Shown here piece after piece: positions 5,038-5,130 of a stretch of 5,130 bases of DNA. The translations under genes were made by a program, and so were the position numbers. This DNA is from Verrucomicrobiota bacterium (lineage in GTDB: Bacteria > Verrucomicrobiota > Verrucomicrobiia > Limisphaerales > JADLHS01): assembly GCA_025360895.1 (NCBI GenBank), contig JANYBF010000113.1, positions 1 through 5,130 on the forward strand, read 5' to 3'. Position 1 is the stretch's first letter; each line of letters begins with the position of its first letter. The notes below the pieces were generated by a model. That model was given only the letters and a program-made list of their open reading frames with translations, ran no database searches and had not been told where the DNA came from.

Positions 5038-5130
5038 TACCTCAAGCAACTCGAACGCCGCGGCGCCCTGACTTGGAGGCAGCTTCAGACCGCACAAACC
5101 GTGTGAACAACTTTTATGAAAAGCCCACTT

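Noticed and set aside
5116..5130. ATG with four further codons at the right edge
   Set aside because: It is too short to judge and has no ribosome-binding site.
1..5130. CRISPR array or known defence or toxin-antitoxin module
   Set aside because: There are no regularly spaced repeats and no cas, nuclease or toxin-like products. The visible cargo is limited to recombination genes.

Overview
The window looks like bacterial chromosome of moderately high GC. It covers the integrase end of an integrated genetic element, the tRNA remnant marking that end, a short stretch of probable host chromosome with an HPr-like gene, and an IS630-family insertion sequence. No gene fixes the taxon. The mix of an HPr with conserved His15 and Ser46, a small C2H2-type zinc-finger ORF and a small IS630 element would suit an environmental bacterium of the Verrucomicrobiota/Planctomycetota kind, but that is a weak inference.

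Positions 1-2921 (minus strand) are the end of the element. A 483-residue tyrosine recombinase with all six catalytic residues is followed, with an ATGA overlap, by a 361-residue protein of unknown function. After a 141-bp gap comes a short helix-turn-helix ORF of the excisionase/HTH_17 kind, cut by the left window edge. All three read away from position 2922. There the plus strand carries the last 45 nt of a tRNA, from the anticodon loop to the encoded CCA, best read as tRNA-Arg(ACG), with no 5' half in front of it. This is the classic right-hand att junction of an element inserted in a tRNA gene. The intact tRNA and the other att copy should lie left of the window.

Positions 2967-4133 are probably host chromosome: about 360 bp with no convincing gene, a complete HPr-family phosphocarrier gene (3330-3623), and a possible 84-residue basic protein ending in a CxxC...HxxxxH zinc-finger motif (3677-3931).

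Positions 4136-5037 are a 902-bp IS630-family element with 24-bp imperfect terminal inverted repeats, flanked on both sides by the TA dinucleotide this family duplicates. Its DD34E transposase is split over two frames by one extra base near 4500-4503, so it is either inactivated or needs +1 frameshifting. Removing the element joins a short open frame across the insertion site, but the identity of any interrupted gene is unclear. No complete novel defence or metabolic system is visible. The least explained items are the integrase-coupled 361-residue protein and the small zinc-finger ORF.
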